64,000 bases of DNA from Sipunculus nudus (GCA_026874595.1 CM049322.1:2839900-2903899); one strand, 5' to 3'; positions 32,870 to 44,784 are shown, counted from the first letter of the stretch. Notes: generated by a model from the sequence alone, not told the origin. Numbers and translations: made by a program.

Positions 32870-33055
32870 AATGGAACCCCAAGCCCTTCAGACTTATAGT
32901 TATGAAATTGGGGTATCCGGCCCCCCACACTTTTTTATAACAATGTTGTGACCATGGGGCCTCAGGCCTTCCAGACATAGTGTTATAATCTTGGGCTTCA
33001 GGCCGTACAGACGAATTGTTATAGTTATGGAATCAATGGCCCTTCAGACATTGTT
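32870..33055. repeat. GGGGCCTCAGGCCC minisatellite, first block
   Basis: Repeated ATGGGGCCTCAGGCCTTCCA-like, CAGACTTATAGTTAT-like and TTGTTATAATC-like words at roughly 50-60-bp spacing. The same motif continues past the SINE insertion. Confidence 0.65.
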
Positions 33056-33485
33056 TTTCTTTTTTTCTTTTTTTAATTTTTTTTGTGGAGGTAACCGCCT
33101 CCAATTTTTTTCAATGCTAACTCATCTAATTCTTAATCTAAGTATGTACATCTGCATAGTTTTCGATTTCGGTTTGGGACTACTTGACAGGGCGGTAGTA
33201 CTCGCTTCCTATCATTTTTATTTTGTATCCTGGTGTCACCTAGGCCCGGTGTCTACCGCACCCGCGGGTCCTGGCTGTGTAATCACCGCGATTGCTGGGT
33301 CAAAACACCGAGGAACCCCCAAAGACACACTGGTATGTGAGTGATATACGGCTGTGGGGCACAGCCTTTCCAGCCTACCCTGGGTGAGGGCCGACCGTGA
33401 AAAACCTCACCGCCTCGGTTAAGATTCGAACCCACGATCTCCCAGCTTTAAGTCCTGCGCTCTATCCCTGAGCCACAGAAGCCGG
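33056..33485 (-). mobile_element. tRNA-derived SINE
   Basis: On the - strand the element begins CCGGCTTCTGTGGCTCAGGG near 33485. An A box, TGGCTCAGGGATAG, is at 33462-33475, and a B box, GGGTTCGAATC, at 33423-33433, spaced as in a tRNA gene promoter for RNA polymerase III. An unrelated body of about 330 bp follows and it ends in an A-rich tail (T-rich on + at 33056-33090). It interrupts the GGCCTCAGGCCC minisatellite; ATTGTT occurs at both edges (33050 and 33488), a possible short target duplication. It encodes no protein and would depend on a LINE for mobility. Confidence 0.8.
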
Positions 33486-33730
33486 TTATTGTTATAGCCA
33501 TGGAGTCTCAGGCCCTACATGCTTATTGTTATAATCATTGAGCCTTTAGGCCCTACAGGCGGATTTTTATTGTCATAGGGCCTCAAGCCCTGCATACCTT
33601 TTGTTATAAACATTGAGCTTCAGCTTCACCGACTTATTGCTAAAGCGAAAGGGGTCTATTGTTATATCTATAGGACTTCAGGCCCTACAGACTTATTGTT
33701 TTCACCATATGACCCATGGTACAATGCAGT
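33486..33730. repeat. GGGGCCTCAGGCCC minisatellite, second block
   Basis: At least five imperfect units. Examples are CATGGAGTCTCAGGCCCTAC, ATTGAGCCTTTAGGCCCTAC, CATAGGGCCTCAAGCCCTGC and CTATAGGACTTCAGGCCCTA, each followed by a TTATTGTTATAA-like spacer. Confidence 0.75.
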
Positions 33731-33779
33731 TCTATTATGATTCTCATGGTGACTATTATCATTGTAATTTTTAGCTCAG

Positions 33780-35600
33780 CTGACTTTTAGTCATGATGTG
33801 CTATAGCGATGGGTCTTTGTCCGTTCTCTATAACTTTTCAACCTATAACTTCCATCTCTCATATATGGCTCACCTACCAATAGGGGAAGAACCCTATCAA
33901 TGTTGAGTTCAAAAGGTCAGAGGTCAAGGCCATAATACTTAATTGTTTCAAAATGCTTGTGAACATATTTCAAGTTAAACTGTTTATCCCAAACCTTCAG
34001 TCTTTCACATATGCCTCATCTAAGCATTACTCAATTTGATTGAAACATATTTATGGGTCTTTTGGCTTGAAGAAATAACTTATTGATTTTGGGGTTAGCT
34101 GGTCAGGAGGTTAAAGGTTGCAGGTCAAAGTTATTCACACATTGATTGCCAAATGATTACTCCAGTTTTAAGTGATAAGTAGTTACCGATCACTTTATAA
34201 AGAATCCAATTGATATGTGGGCAAAAGGCCAAGGTCATAAGTCAAGGATGTTCACAATAAAAACTTACTTTGTAGATCATCTCTATTTTTCTTGTATATA
34301 TAACCATTGCACTCCAACTGGTACATCTCACTGTGTGCCAATAATTGTCAGTGACACTTGTGATATATGAATCCCTTTGTATCAGCCCATGGAGAGATAA
34401 GGACATACCAATAGTGCATAACAAAAACACTGTTGCCAGAATGCTTTAGCCAGGCATTAAGACTATGAGAGTAAAGTGTCAAAGGTTAGCTACTGATTTA
34501 TAAGATGATGGGAACATTTTGCAGTTTATTTCATGGAATCAAAGCAATAAACTTACTTTTCTAGATATCTGAATATTATTATAAAAATCATCTGATATAC
34601 CAGCAAGTGTTTGTTCTGATAATATGTTGGTCTGTACCTGGATTTAGGATGGCTTTATTTGATTACAAGACTTAATGATGCTTTCTGCATTTCTTTTCTT
34701 TTAGGTTTTGCAGTTTACCTACCCTGCTGACCCCATTGAATAGCAAGCTGATAATTAAAACAAATTGAACTTGCACTTTTTACATTTGCATGTCCATAAA
34801 TCTGATATGAGAGCTCTCCAACCTGATCATGCCTTTTGGATTGTTTTGGACATTCATAACTGAAATATTCTTTGGAGCAATCGCCACAGGTTTAGTCTCT
34901 TATTGGAGGATGTGTGATATCAAATGTTTGAAATCCATTATGTCTGCCAGGTAGCCAGATTAGAAATCGTTTTGCAAGTGCAGTTTCTGGGATTATTTTT
35001 TTTTTAATGTTTGTTCCCTTTTAGAGGATGTTTGTTGTTGGTTAATTTTCGACCTTTCAGAAATCCTATATGGCCACCAGGAAGCCATTTTTAAATTCCT
35101 TTAGCACATATCTCAAGAACTATAAAAGTGAATGCAGTGGGACGTTAATTAATGTAATCTTGCATTGGGTCAAAATTTCTGAATAAATATGACCATCATT
35201 TATGAAAGCTAGAGTTAGCTTGTATTGAATAAAAATTAATACAGGAGCAACCGTTTAACAATAATTCTTGCATGGATTTTCTTTATTTTTTGCTATATAT
35301 TTTGATCTTATATTTGGCCTCTGTGGTATTCCTTTTGAGACTGCAGGTATCAAGCAAGCTATGGGATTAGTTCCTGATAGCTCCACGACCATACATTTTA
35401 CCTTAGACCATCAATTCATAACCGGGCATAGTGATTTATATTTATGTCAACGTAGAAAGTTTCAACAAAATTGGCATATAAATTCTTCAAATATTTGACT
35501 GGAAGTTGTGACTCACAGCCCATGATGTCGCAGGTCATGCTTGGCAGCTACGCGTCATAACCCATGGGTCATTTGTTTATTATCGTATTATCCACATACA
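33780..35600. repeat. Degenerate AGGTCAAAGGTC repeat region
   Basis: Loose repeats: AAAGGTCAGAGGTCAAGGCC near 33911, AGGTTAAAGGTTGCAGGTCA near 34108 and AAAGGCCAAGGTCATAAG near 34222, each followed by ATTCACA- or TTAATTG-like sequence. No coding exon was recognised; short frames at 34242-34430 and 35268-35498 have no similarity. Confidence 0.45.
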
Positions 35601-35619
35601 GTTCTATTATGATCATAAT

Positions 35620-35677
35620 CATTAGATTTCAGGCCCCGTCACTGCTAGTTTTATTATTATTTTTATAATTGGGCCTA

Positions 35678-35715
<38 letters not shown>

Positions 35716-36194
35716 GAGAATGTTATAAACTCATACTATAAGCCCTTAAATTACCTATTTGTTATACACCATTCTATAATTTGGAGTCAAATATTTACAT
35801 AAGGTAAAGTGATTATTCAGATTTAAAATATTTAAGTACCTTTAATACTGTAACCTTTACTTTAACGATGAACAATATTTTCTTCAAATTTATTTATTTG
35901 ACCTCTAATGTAGAACAATTAAACATAGATTAATGACTATTTCAGGTTTAGCATACTTTATATTGATGCAATTATTCTGTTCGAATACTCTAATCCTTTA
36001 TATTTAGGAAGTTACTCATGGGGCCTCTAGTCCCCTCCCTTGGGCCTTAGCCCATGATAGCACCATTCATCGAGAATCATCGAGCCTCAGGCCCCACTAA
36101 GACTTATTTAACACGGGGTTTTAAGGCAACCTACTGACCTATTATTATCATGGGATCTAGGGCCCCTCCAGTCCTGTTAAAACTATTATTATTA

Positions 36195-36231
<37 letters not shown>

Positions 36232-36895
36232 CATTGGTCTCAAGACCCCATAGTCATATATTTACCATAATGGGTCTTGGTTTATTATCGGTAATATCAC
36301 CATGGGATCTCAAACTCCCTTGCCCTATTTTGCTTATCATGAAATCGTAGGCCCTTAATAAACCTATAAGTTCTAAATTGATTCATGGGACCTTTTCATT
36401 CCTGTTATTATTATTATTAGTATTCTATTTAATTCACGTACCTCAGGTCCATCCAGACCTGCTGTTATTATTTTCATTATTGTCATTGTTATTGTCACGG
36501 AGCCTCAGACCCTTATAGTTTTGTTATTATCATTATGATTATTGCCAATATTATTTTCATGGTGCTAAAACCCAATGTGGTCCTATAAATATTTTCATCA
36601 TTGTTATTTTTATGACCATGGGGCCTATCTCCTCTCTGATCTTGTTATTATCTTTATGATCATTATATAAACTATATTCCTATACAATACATATAATTGT
36701 TATCATGGGGGTCTCAGGAACCTCTTTTTTCTATTATTATTCACATTTTTATTATTTTTATTGGTATTAATATTAGTGTTAGTATTATTAGTGTTATTAT
36801 TATTATCATGGGGTTATTATGACAATGGTGCCTAAGGCCCCTTTGGTGTTATAATTGTTGTCATGATTCCTCAGGCCACAGTAGTCTTCTATTTA
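35620..36895. repeat. GGGGCCTCAGGCCC minisatellite with ATT expansions, third block
   Basis: Many degenerate units such as CATGGGGCCTCTAGTCCCC, ATCGAGCCTCAGGCCCCAC, CATGGGATCTAGGGCCCCTC, CACGGAGCCTCAGACCC and ACCATGGGGCCTATCTCC, alternating with (ATT)n runs at 35668-35714 and 36183-36231. Confidence 0.75.
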
Positions 36896-36897
36896 TA

Positions 36898-37040
36898 ATT
36901 ACCTCCGCCAAGCGGCGCTGGTTATGTTTTTGGTGACCTTTGGTTGTGTGTGTGTTTGACTGTTGGCAACGTTACTCAAAATGTTATAAATTGACTTTGA
37001 TGACATTTTCAGGATAGCTCATTATAGCACATTATTTTAC
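36898..37040 (+). repeat. CCTCCGCC-ended dispersed repeat, copy 1 (partial)
   Basis: It begins ATTACCTCCGCCAAGCGGC, then GTTATGTTTTTGG, TGTTGGCAACGTTACTCAAA and TTTTCAGGATAGCTC. The far end, present in the other copies, is missing. Confidence 0.65.
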
Positions 37041-37494
37041 ACAGGCGACATAGTAGGTGACGATATGGCCATCTTTGGAGTGCTAGTCGTGACGTCACAG
37101 AGGGCAACAATGACGACACTCCGTGCCGTACGTGCCGTTTCCCGTTTAAGGTGTCAGTAAATTTAACGTACAACGTGGGGACATGGTTGTTGTTCTTTGG
37201 GTTTATAGTCCAGATTTCCGAGATTTAAGAAATCACATTAAAACTCTTTAATATAGGCTTGATTAAGTCCAGGAAATGGTTATCCCTGGAAATCCACTTT
37301 TTCAACGCTATATATCGGTGGACAAGCAAACCTTTTTAACAGATGTTTATCGTCAAAGATCTTATTTATTTCTTGCTGAGTATATTCAATTATTTTCATA
37401 TTCATTCAACTGCTTTGTAAACGTCATCTTACAAAAACAAGTGTTAATAGATATGTGGTCACATCTTGTTTTAGAACGAGACAGATGGATGCCA

Positions 37495-37905
37495 AAACGC
37501 TACTTTTGAAGTGCTTAAAAAATAAGTGAAGCAAAGGAGATTTTATCATGTTACATAAATTTAACATGATATGGCTTAATTATTTTTAATGTCCTGATAA
37601 CTGGTGGTAGTGGATATCATGGTCTGCAAAGATCATGCTTATATGCAAAAATAAATCAAATTTATATTTGCAGGTACGTCTGCAATTCTGCTGCATTTAA
37701 CTGATACTCCATATATAGTATAATAGTCTGTCTGGTTATTATTACTGGTTCCTTACACGTGGATTTCTTCATATTTCATGAATAAATGGCAAACATACAT
37801 TTTCTCCACTGATGAGTAGCCTTAAAATTTCACGCGCAGACATAGCATGGACTGTCAGCTTTCAAAGGTAAAACAAGATGCTATTTCGTTCAGTTTCTCA
37901 GCCTC
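37495..37905 (+). repeat. Inverted dispersed repeat, left copy
   Basis: Its reverse complement aligns with 41470-41895. Shared words, given on the - strand of this copy, include GACAGTCCATGCTA, GTCTGCGCGTGAAA, GGAGAAAATGTAT, TTTATTCATGAA, ATGGAGTATCAGTTAAATGC, TACCTGCAAATATA and ACCAGTTATCAGGACATTAA. It encodes no recognised protein. Confidence 0.7.
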
Positions 37906-38183
37906 TAAAAGACACTTAAAATCTTGTTTATCAGCCTTGGTCTGGACTCATTCTTGTCAGTTTCCTCAGTAGTACCTATAACGTGTTAGTCTGCAGATAT
38001 TTTCTGCTTTACTTGTTTTTTTTTATAGCTGTGAATCGTTTAATACTGATATATACCGCGATATAACCACAACGTTGAGTTGGTGAAGAGAAAAATTGTC
38101 TCCCTGTCGATCTTAAATATGCTATAAATAGTATTACCAGTATACGATAGGTATGTTCAAAATATAAATATATCATAATGTAC

Positions 38184-38472
38184 TGTATTGCCTACTCCAA
38201 AGAGGCGGGGATTATGTTTTCTCTGACATTGGTTGTTTTTTTTTTTTCATGTAAGCATTATTACACGAACAAACATAAATAGTTTTTTTTATAAAAGTTG
38301 TTCAGGATAGCTTTGCAGTGATGCAAGGAACGATTGATTGAAGTTCCGGATGTTCCGGATCCAGGACCCTTTAAAGGAAAATTATTGTCTTTGACAATGC
38401 CATATGGTTGTAAAGAGCTATATTGGCGGAGGTTTGCGCTCTCTGAAAGCTTTTCTAGTTATAATTATTTTT
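38184..38472 (+). repeat. CCTCCGCC-ended dispersed repeat, copy 2 (complete)
   Basis: It opens ATTGCCTACTCCAAAGAGGC then GGGGATTATGTTTTC, and closes TATTGGCGGAGGTTTGCGCT then CTCTGAAAGCTTTTCTAGTT. The opening and closing words are those of copies 1 and 3. Confidence 0.65.
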
Positions 38473-39330
38473 GTATACCTTAGGCCATATTGTCCTGTAA
38501 TTAATGGCAAGGGGTTTTAGGCCACTCTGGTTCTAAAATCATTATTATCATAGTATCTCCATATCCCAGTCCCAGTTTGCTTATCATGGGACCTTCGGCT
38601 CCCAATAATCCTATACATATTTACACTGGGCCCAAATCCAGTCCTGTAATTATTAATGTTATGATTAACTTTAGTATTATTCTTTGGCCTAAAGCCCTTG
38701 TAGAGCTCTAATTATTATCATTAGACATCCGGTCCCTCCAGTTATGGTATTATAATTTTCATTTTTTTTCATTTTGATTCATCATAATAATTAAAATAAT
38801 GAATTTTATTATAGGGCCTAAGGCCCCTGTTGAACTATAATTTTATCATGGCGGCTGAGGATCTCCAGCTTTTTGAGATTAATAATATTATTTTTATTAT
38901 TGTTATTTATTATGATCATTATTATTATCAATGATAATTGATAATAAAAAGTAATCGTAAGGACCCATGAGCAGTTAATTAAGCCTCGGGCCCCCTTCTT
39001 GAGTATGATTATTAAGTTTTGGCTACACAGTAGCATTTTTATTATTACCATGTTGCCTCAGGTCCTTTACAGTTGTAGTATCAATAGCATAAGGTCTCAG
39101 GTTCCACAAACAGTCATAATATTATAATGATGGTGTCTCATGCCAACTACAGTTGTTTTATTATTAACATTGGACATCAGTCCTGTACGGTTGTATTATT
39201 ACTACTATTTGGCATAAAGCCCGCTACAGTAGCATTTTTATTATAAGTTTGCCTTTGACCCCCTGCACTATTCTAATAATAATAATGGTACCTCAGGCCA
39301 ATTCCAGCTCTATTTTTTATGTTCATTAGA
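38473..39330. repeat. GGGGCCTCAGGCCC minisatellite, fourth block
   Basis: Degenerate units continue: ATGGGACCTTCGGCTCCC, ATAGGGCCTAAGGCCCCTG, CATGTTGCCTCAGGTCC, CATAAGGTCTCAGGTTCC and GGTACCTCAGGCCAATTCC, with ATTATTATC-like spacers. Confidence 0.65.
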
Positions 39331-39456
39331 TATTTGACCTACAGACTTACTGGCATTATTATACTTACATGGGAAATCAGGTCCCAAGAGGTCTACCCAT
39401 AGTATTGTTTGGTTCCAGAGGCAGCAATGTTTGAAAAGTCTAACACCGATCAGAGA

Positions 39457-40711
39457 TACTGTGGTTGTCTTCTTATTTGCGGTGGTTTCAAATTCGCGAT
39501 ATTCGCGGTCGCTCCCTGACCGCGAAAATGAAACCGCGCAGTTTTGAATGCACATATACCAGACCATAATAATTAATTTCAGAAGCTGCCGATAGTTTGC
39601 GACAGTTGATATTTATCTTCAGCTACGTAGTGATTGTCCATCGAGCCTGGTGCATATACGATAAATGATTCAGGGAGAATGCTGGGCCCATTTTAAATAA
39701 TATCGGTTGGCTTTGATACCAAAAACCGGGACCCTTTGCAGGTGCGTGCTAACTCCGGCGGACGCGCCCGGCAGTTATTCCTTTCCCCCGGCACATGACT
39801 GGAAAGTGTCAATGCCCGCTGGGCAGTAATATAGAAAAATTACGTGTATGTGTGCCAAGTTAGATGACATCCAGTGCCGCTTAAAAATGAATATTGAGGA
39901 GAAGGTACTCGTTCACATTGTGCCGTATTTAGTCATGTTAATGAATAAAATTTGCCACTAAAGTAGTGAACATAGCCGCTAGGGTTGCGCCACCTTGTAA
40001 TTGTATAAAAGACTGTGAAATCATGCCGCGCCAAACGATGTATGATTGGCTAGTGATGACGTGAGTTTCGAATATATTTGAAAGGTCGCAGTTCATTTTG
40101 GGACCAAAGTGCCTTAAAACAGTGGAATATTATGTTTTGCTTCAGATTTTAACTGTGAGAAACTGAATACGGTTCCTTCTTCCACCTATATGGAAGTAAT
40201 TAGCAACATATATAAACGGCATTCAAATTATTCTGGGCACATCCCTGCCTTTGACCCTGAAACAAGGGGGCTACCTATAGGCGTCCCTTGTTGGTTGAGC
40301 AGGTGATTACGACTCGACTTTTAATTAACAGGAGTAAGATACCCTTATCAAGACAGTTTCCCTAAACAAACTTAATATACCGTTTTGTAGTTACAGGTTG
40401 GTTTCTCGACACACCGTAATAACATTTGAGTTGTTTTTAATGAGCCTCGGCCCTGAACTAATTACAGCCAGCGGGGTCAATGCTTCCCGCAGGCGTCGGC
40501 TCAGCCGTCTGTGAATGTTCGAACATGCGATATCCGGACAGAGAAATAGGAGACCTAGATAATAGTGAAATCACCGGTAAATGAAACTATTTTTGATAAT
40601 GAAATATACTACTAGACCAATGATAGAGCGCGAAAAAGGAACCCCGTGAAACTTTTAAAAATATAAAAACCGCGAAAATTCAGCCCCGCCAATATAAAGG
40701 CAACCACAGTA
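39457..40711. mobile_element. DNA-transposon-like element with ~40-bp terminal inverted repeats
   Basis: The left end TACTGTGGTTGTCTTCTTAT, with TTGCGGTGG and CAAATTCGCG following, is mirrored at the right. There the reverse complement reads TACTGTGGTTGCCTTTATAT, then TGGCGGGG and AATTTTCGCGG. Subterminal CGCGAAAA words occur at both ends. The 1.25-kb interior has no transposase frame, so it is non-autonomous. The superfamily is not established and no convincing target duplication was seen. Confidence 0.65.
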
Positions 40712-40847
40712 GATTCCCGAGAGGTATGGATACCAGTATTAAATATTAGATTATAATTGTTTTTTATTGTTTATTATCATTATTATTATTATTATTATGT
40801 TATTATTATATTATTATTATTATTTTTACTATCATGCTCATTAAGTT

Positions 40848-41133
40848 ATGATTTAACTAGAATAGCACTCAGAGAGCGCGGTCTCCGCCAAGGAATCTCA
40901 TTACCCCTACATGGAACTGTCAGAAAGGCAGCATTTTCCTTTAAAATATTCCTGAATCCATAATGTTATCCGCATAAAAATACAATCATTTGCTCCTTAT
41001 ATATCCTTGGCGAGCTATCGAGAAGATTTCATCAAAATCCTTCAATAACTTTTTTGAGTAAGATTGCTAACAGAAAAACAAACAAACCAACGCCCGCAAA
41101 AACATAACCCCTGCCGCTTGGCGGAGGTAATAA
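40848..41133 (-). repeat. CCTCCGCC-ended dispersed repeat, copy 3 (complete, inverted)
   Basis: On the - strand it runs from ATTACCTCCGCCAAGCGGC with GGGGTTATGTTTTTG, through AGCAATCTTACTCAAAAAAG, to GAGACCGCGCTCTCTGAGTG and CTATTCTAGTT. It is about 285 bp, the same length as copy 2. Confidence 0.7.
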
Positions 41134-41469
41134 AAAGGGTTAAGTTGAATATATTTGCAGACTGTAGCTAAAATTTCTTATGTGTACATGGAATTCGGGA
41201 TACAGAATACGTTTAAAGTCGGTACACGTATTGTGTAATCAAAAAGGTAAGTTTCCTCTTGCGCGGACCCGGCATGCGGAGTTCGTATTCGGCATAACAA
41301 ATCCCTACATGTAGCGATTTTTTTAAGTTTCCGGGTGGTATCCAGGGGCAAAACATAGAAAAAATGCATGCGCCCAGCAGGTTCATATGAAATCTTTCAG
41401 CATAAGAATTAAGCTTTACACGTTACTACAGAAGAAACTGACTTAAATGATCCCTCGAAGCCAACGTAA

Positions 41470-41895
41470 AGCTGTGACAATCTGAACGAAACAGTGTTTC
41501 TTTTTATTTTTGACAGTCCATGACATCTGACAGTCCATGCTACGTCTGCACGTGAAAAAGCAACTCATAAGGGGAGAAAATGTATATGTACCGTTTATTC
41601 ATAAATCAGGAGGAAGTCCATTTGTAATGAAATAACCAGACATACTTTTTGTGTTGTAAATGGAGTATTAGTTAAATGCATGAGAAATGCAGGCTTACCT
41701 GCAAATATATATTTCATTGCTTCTTGCAAATCAATATTATCATGCACAACAAATCTTTAACATGTTCAACGAAGAACTCGATACCCACTTTTACCAGTTA
41801 TCAGGACATTAAACGAATAATGTGACCACATCATGTTAATATTTATGTAGTTTTACTAAAATAATGAAATGTCCTTTCACTTATTTTATGTATGA
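41470..41895 (-). repeat. Inverted dispersed repeat, right copy
   Basis: It reads as the reverse complement of 37495-37905 with about 20-30 percent divergence and small gaps, ending in ACTTATTTTATG opposite the left copy's ACTTATTTTTTAAG. It is separated from the left copy by 3.6 kb. Confidence 0.7.
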
Positions 41896-42880
41896 GCTAT
41901 ACAATATAATTTATGCCTGGCATCGTGCACCTGTCCAAACACAAGAACTGATTATATGCTAGTTAAATTTAGTAGTGGGTCTGAGGCTCGCACAGATGTA
42001 TGCATCTAATTGCCTCAGCCCTAGGCTTCCTACAGACCTGTTACGATTATGGGATACATGGGTGTTATGGTTCAATAATAAACAAAATGAATTTTAATAT
42101 AAAGCATCTCAAGTATGAGAATCCTCCGATATCAGAGGGAATCATGTGAACAGTACAATTATGTTAGTAACTTATTTTCCCTCTCTCTATTTATCAGAGT
42201 AAAATAAGAGAGAAGTTTGTTTGTATTTAGCAATCATCATATACTATTTAACAGACTACTGTTAGCTAGGTGATAAATTCCCTTTCTCTTCTCCTGCAAT
42301 AAATCCATAATCTCTTCCCTCTTTATATGACTTTGATATATTTTGTTTGTTCCCTAATAAATATGGTAGAGCAATATCAATGTTTAAGAAAATTTAGCTA
42401 AGCATTTGCTAATCAAGTGCATCTTTTGAAAATCAGTGGATGATATGAATAATTCCAAGCAAGTGTGACAATATTTGCATATCAAAAGGGATTAAATTTT
42501 GATTGTGGCACGTAGCAAACATTTTATGGCTCTCAAATGTGACTGGACCCAGGAGTTTTAAGAATACAATACAAGTAATTACATCTTGCTTATGTTTCAA
42601 AACAAACATGTATATAAACCATTTGCTTTAAGAGATTAAATGTTTCAGATTAGGTTTTCGAGGAACAAACTTATCTTGAAGAATTGAACATGGTTGGACT
42701 TGACTGAAATATGACTGAAAGCAGCAAAAAAATATATATCTCAGGCCTATTCTATGAATATTTTGTTCATATGAAAAACACACCACAAGTAATATATATA
42801 TATATACATTTGCAATGCGTTATTATTTTTAACTGTCGTTGATTTCATAGTTGTTTGTTCTGTTTGATATTTTGTGGACT
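41896..42880. other. No gene recognised
   Basis: AT-rich with a short (TA)n near 42793. No exon, RNA gene or ordered repeat was seen. Confidence 0.45.
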
Positions 42881-42929
42881 TGTCTTTTAACATCTTTACT
42901 CAAAATCTGATTACATTTTGACATTTCCA

Positions 42930-44010
42930 ACGCTTCTAGGAACCTCCCTGGATCTTAATTAAATTAGAAGTTTCAATTATGAAAATCTGTCCTATATAGT
43001 GCTCAAATCATGTTGGTTCATATATCTTTCAGAATATAGGTCACTCAGCTCTAATTTAAGGCTTTAAAGAAGATTTCCTAGAAACTTCCCTGGATGTAAT
43101 GATATAAGTTTCTAGGTCTAACGGTTACGTTTTTTGCCCTATAAAAAGCCATACCGCTGCATGCATTTGAATGTCAAGAAAAAGAGAAAAAAATGCGAGA
43201 AAAAAATTAAATAAAATACAGGTGGCACCATCAGTCTGCAGGAAATGATTAAACATATTTATAAAAAGAATCATGGCGAAAAATGAATTAGTTATTCAGA
43301 TAGATTTATGTTAAAAGTTTTTAAGTTCAGCGGTCACGATTTGCGCCATTTTAACGGATGACCTTTTTATTTGAAGGTACCAACAATATAGGGGGAAATG
43401 CGAAAAAATCGAAAAATATAGGTGGCGCCACCAGTTTACAAGAACGGATGAAACAAATCAAGATCAATATGCACGCATTAGTTCTTGGCGATCAATGCAT
43501 TAGTTATTCAGATACTGGTGCTTTTGTATCACATTCTTAATTATTCTGAGGTTACCTTAGAGCTCCATTGATTGGAAGGCAAGGGTAACAGAGACTTATT
43601 TTCAGGTTTCCAAAGAGATTTTTCATGAACCTCCCTGGAGTATAAATTAGAAGACTCTAGAGCCAACAGTTACGATTTGTGCCCTATTCAAGGACAAACG
43701 ATTCATTCGAGAGTCTCAAAAATATAGACCAAAATATGTAATATTTAAAATATAGTTGGCGCCACCAGGCTGCGGAACGGATGAAACACTTCATGATCAG
43801 TATGCCTACAAATAATCATGGTGATTAATGCATTAGTTATTCAGATACTAGAGCTTTAATATCACATTGTTAATTATTCGGTGGAGTGGGGTTATTGCGA
43901 GCCCCATAGCTTCGAGTATATGGGTAACGGAGACCTTATATCAGGTTTCCAAAGAAATGTTTCATTGGAACTCCGGGAATTTTAAGTTATATGTTTCTAG
44001 GTCTAACGGA
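42930..44010. repeat. Array of the GGTGGCGCCACC dispersed repeat
   Basis: Cores at 43223 (TGGCACCATC), 43423 (TGGCGCCACC) and 43757 (TGGCGCCACC). Each is followed by a GAACGGATGAAACA-like stretch, GATCAATATGC, GCATTAGTTATTCAGATA, then CAGGTTTCCAAAGAGATT, CTCCCTGGA and TTTCTAGGTCTAACGGTTAC. Open frames at 43358-43540 and 43867-44109 lie inside the units and are not genes. Confidence 0.75.
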
Positions 44011-44784
44011 GAAGTATACGCTGTGTGGCTTTTTAAAATGACGGCTACGGACGACATACAAAGAGTGGTCAATAATGCTCAGATGACGTTCAGTCAGCTA
44101 AACCTTTAATGTTAGTAATATATTCTTAGCTTAATAACCAGAATCAATATAAATATACGTGCAGCCTTCATTTCGCTTGTACAATTTATTTGATTAGAAA
44201 GAGCATCACGTACACTCCTACTAGTCATTGTAGTCTATGATTTCGCTCTGACCCTATAATGGAGAAAATCAACAGGACTTACGCAAAAAAAAAAAAATAC
44301 GTTTTATATTTGGCATTTAAGGTAATTTGGAAAACAAAAAGAAGTCGTTATATATAGTTTAGACCCTGCAAATATTCATCATATTCTACCTGGTGCAGTG
44401 TTTGCGTTGATGGTATACTCATTTTGAAATGCTAATTATATATATATATAATTTTTAACAGTTTATATTTCTTTAGTTCGGGTGACTTTCAGACTTTGTA
44501 AGTCATAAGTCTGTCTGTCCGTCCGCCCAGAAGTTAATCGTGTCGGTTTGTTTTTGTTTTATTTTTACTCTTGGGTTTAGCTGTATTTTTGTATTTGTTG
44601 TAAGAGTGTGTTTGTTTAGGATCGACGCCCCGGCCAGGTTTATAAGGGATTCAGACTGGTAACCAAGTGTGGCGTTTTAGGTATGCCATTGTAGCAGGGG
44701 CATTGTTTCCAGCCTTTAGTATTCAGCGCGTTTGTGAATATATGAGCCTTGGTAGCAAAGCAGTCCCAGGCTTTGTATTAGGCC

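Noticed and set aside
33411-33485. Possible functional tRNA gene (A and B boxes present)
   Set aside because: The sequence between the boxes does not form a convincing anticodon arm, and it continues into a non-tRNA body with an A-rich tail, so it is a SINE head.
36150-36350. Poly-leucine frame
   Set aside because: Arises from an (ATT)n run within the minisatellite.
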